This document shows, piece by piece, positions 63,905-64,000 of a stretch of DNA of 64,000 nucleotides (position 1 is its first letter; every line of letters begins with the position of its first letter). The notes under the pieces are model-generated. The model worked only from the letters and a program-made list of their open reading frames with translations, was not told the origin of the DNA and did not search any database. The position numbers and the translations under genes are program-made. Source of the DNA: Megalobrama amblycephala (Eukaryota; Chordata; Actinopteri; Cypriniformes; Xenocyprididae); assembly GCF_018812025.1 (NCBI RefSeq), contig NC_063053.1:10185623-10249622 (forward strand), read 5' to 3'.

Positions 63905-64000
63905 GTAAGAAAGATCTTTCTGTCTACTTTATTTTTTCTGTCTTTCCCTATTTCCTGTTTTCTTCTCTTCATCTATTGAAAATTTTTCTCCATTTAAGAA

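Noticed and set aside
1..64000. Search by eye for CRISPR arrays, tRNA and rRNA genes
   Set aside because: The only spaced repeats are minisatellites and transposon copies; no cloverleaf or rRNA landmark was recognised.

Overview
This is a piece of a teleost chromosome, most likely from a cyprinid. Three things suggest this: AT-rich introns full of DNA-transposon remnants (hAT-like, Tc1/mariner, TTAA-type and foldback elements) and dinucleotide microsatellites, vertebrate splice signals, and a gene arrangement matching vertebrate cadherin-23. The cyprinid assignment is an inference from the repeat types; no alignment was run.

The backbone is the middle of one very large plus-strand gene, cdh23 (cadherin-23, otocadherin). 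I placed 32 ordinary coding exons and one probable 3-nt microexon between 1610 and 63904. Reading phase is continuous through all of them (5,074 nt, 1,691 codons plus one base). They encode the second half of cadherin repeat EC6 through most of EC21, using human numbering. The gene runs off both ends of the window, so EC1-5, EC22-27, the membrane segment and the tail lie outside. Cadherin-23 forms the upper part of the hair-cell tip link; each EC repeat carries the DRE, DxD and DxNDN calcium motifs, and most are visible here.

The two largest cdh23 introns each hold an antisense gene. The 11.8-kb intron inside EC11 (20001-31807) contains a single-coding-exon gene for a small membrane protein, recognisable as the C10orf105 orthologue (22878-23318, minus). 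The 15.6-kb intron between EC15 and EC16 (40887-56439) contains the complete coding sequence of vsir (VISTA, an inhibitory immunoglobulin-family receptor) as seven minus-strand exons from 53861 down to 43129, encoding 279 residues. The same nesting of both genes in CDH23 is known in human, so the arrangement is ancient.

The rest is intron. It holds two decayed Tc1-like transposons (11265-12357, 17211-18590), two hAT-like elements with exact 8-bp target duplications (7289-8450, 43577-44241), large foldback elements (21954-22756, 27096-27944, 30295-31418, 55338-56269), a pair of opposed ~950-bp elements (24700-25663, 44348-45293), short TTAA-flanked palindromes, a fossil THAP-domain exon inside an inverted repeat (33500-34030), a GCATGTTGCTA minisatellite (15280-15805) and many microsatellites, several touching splice sites. 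I saw no tRNA, rRNA, CRISPR array or bacterial gene.
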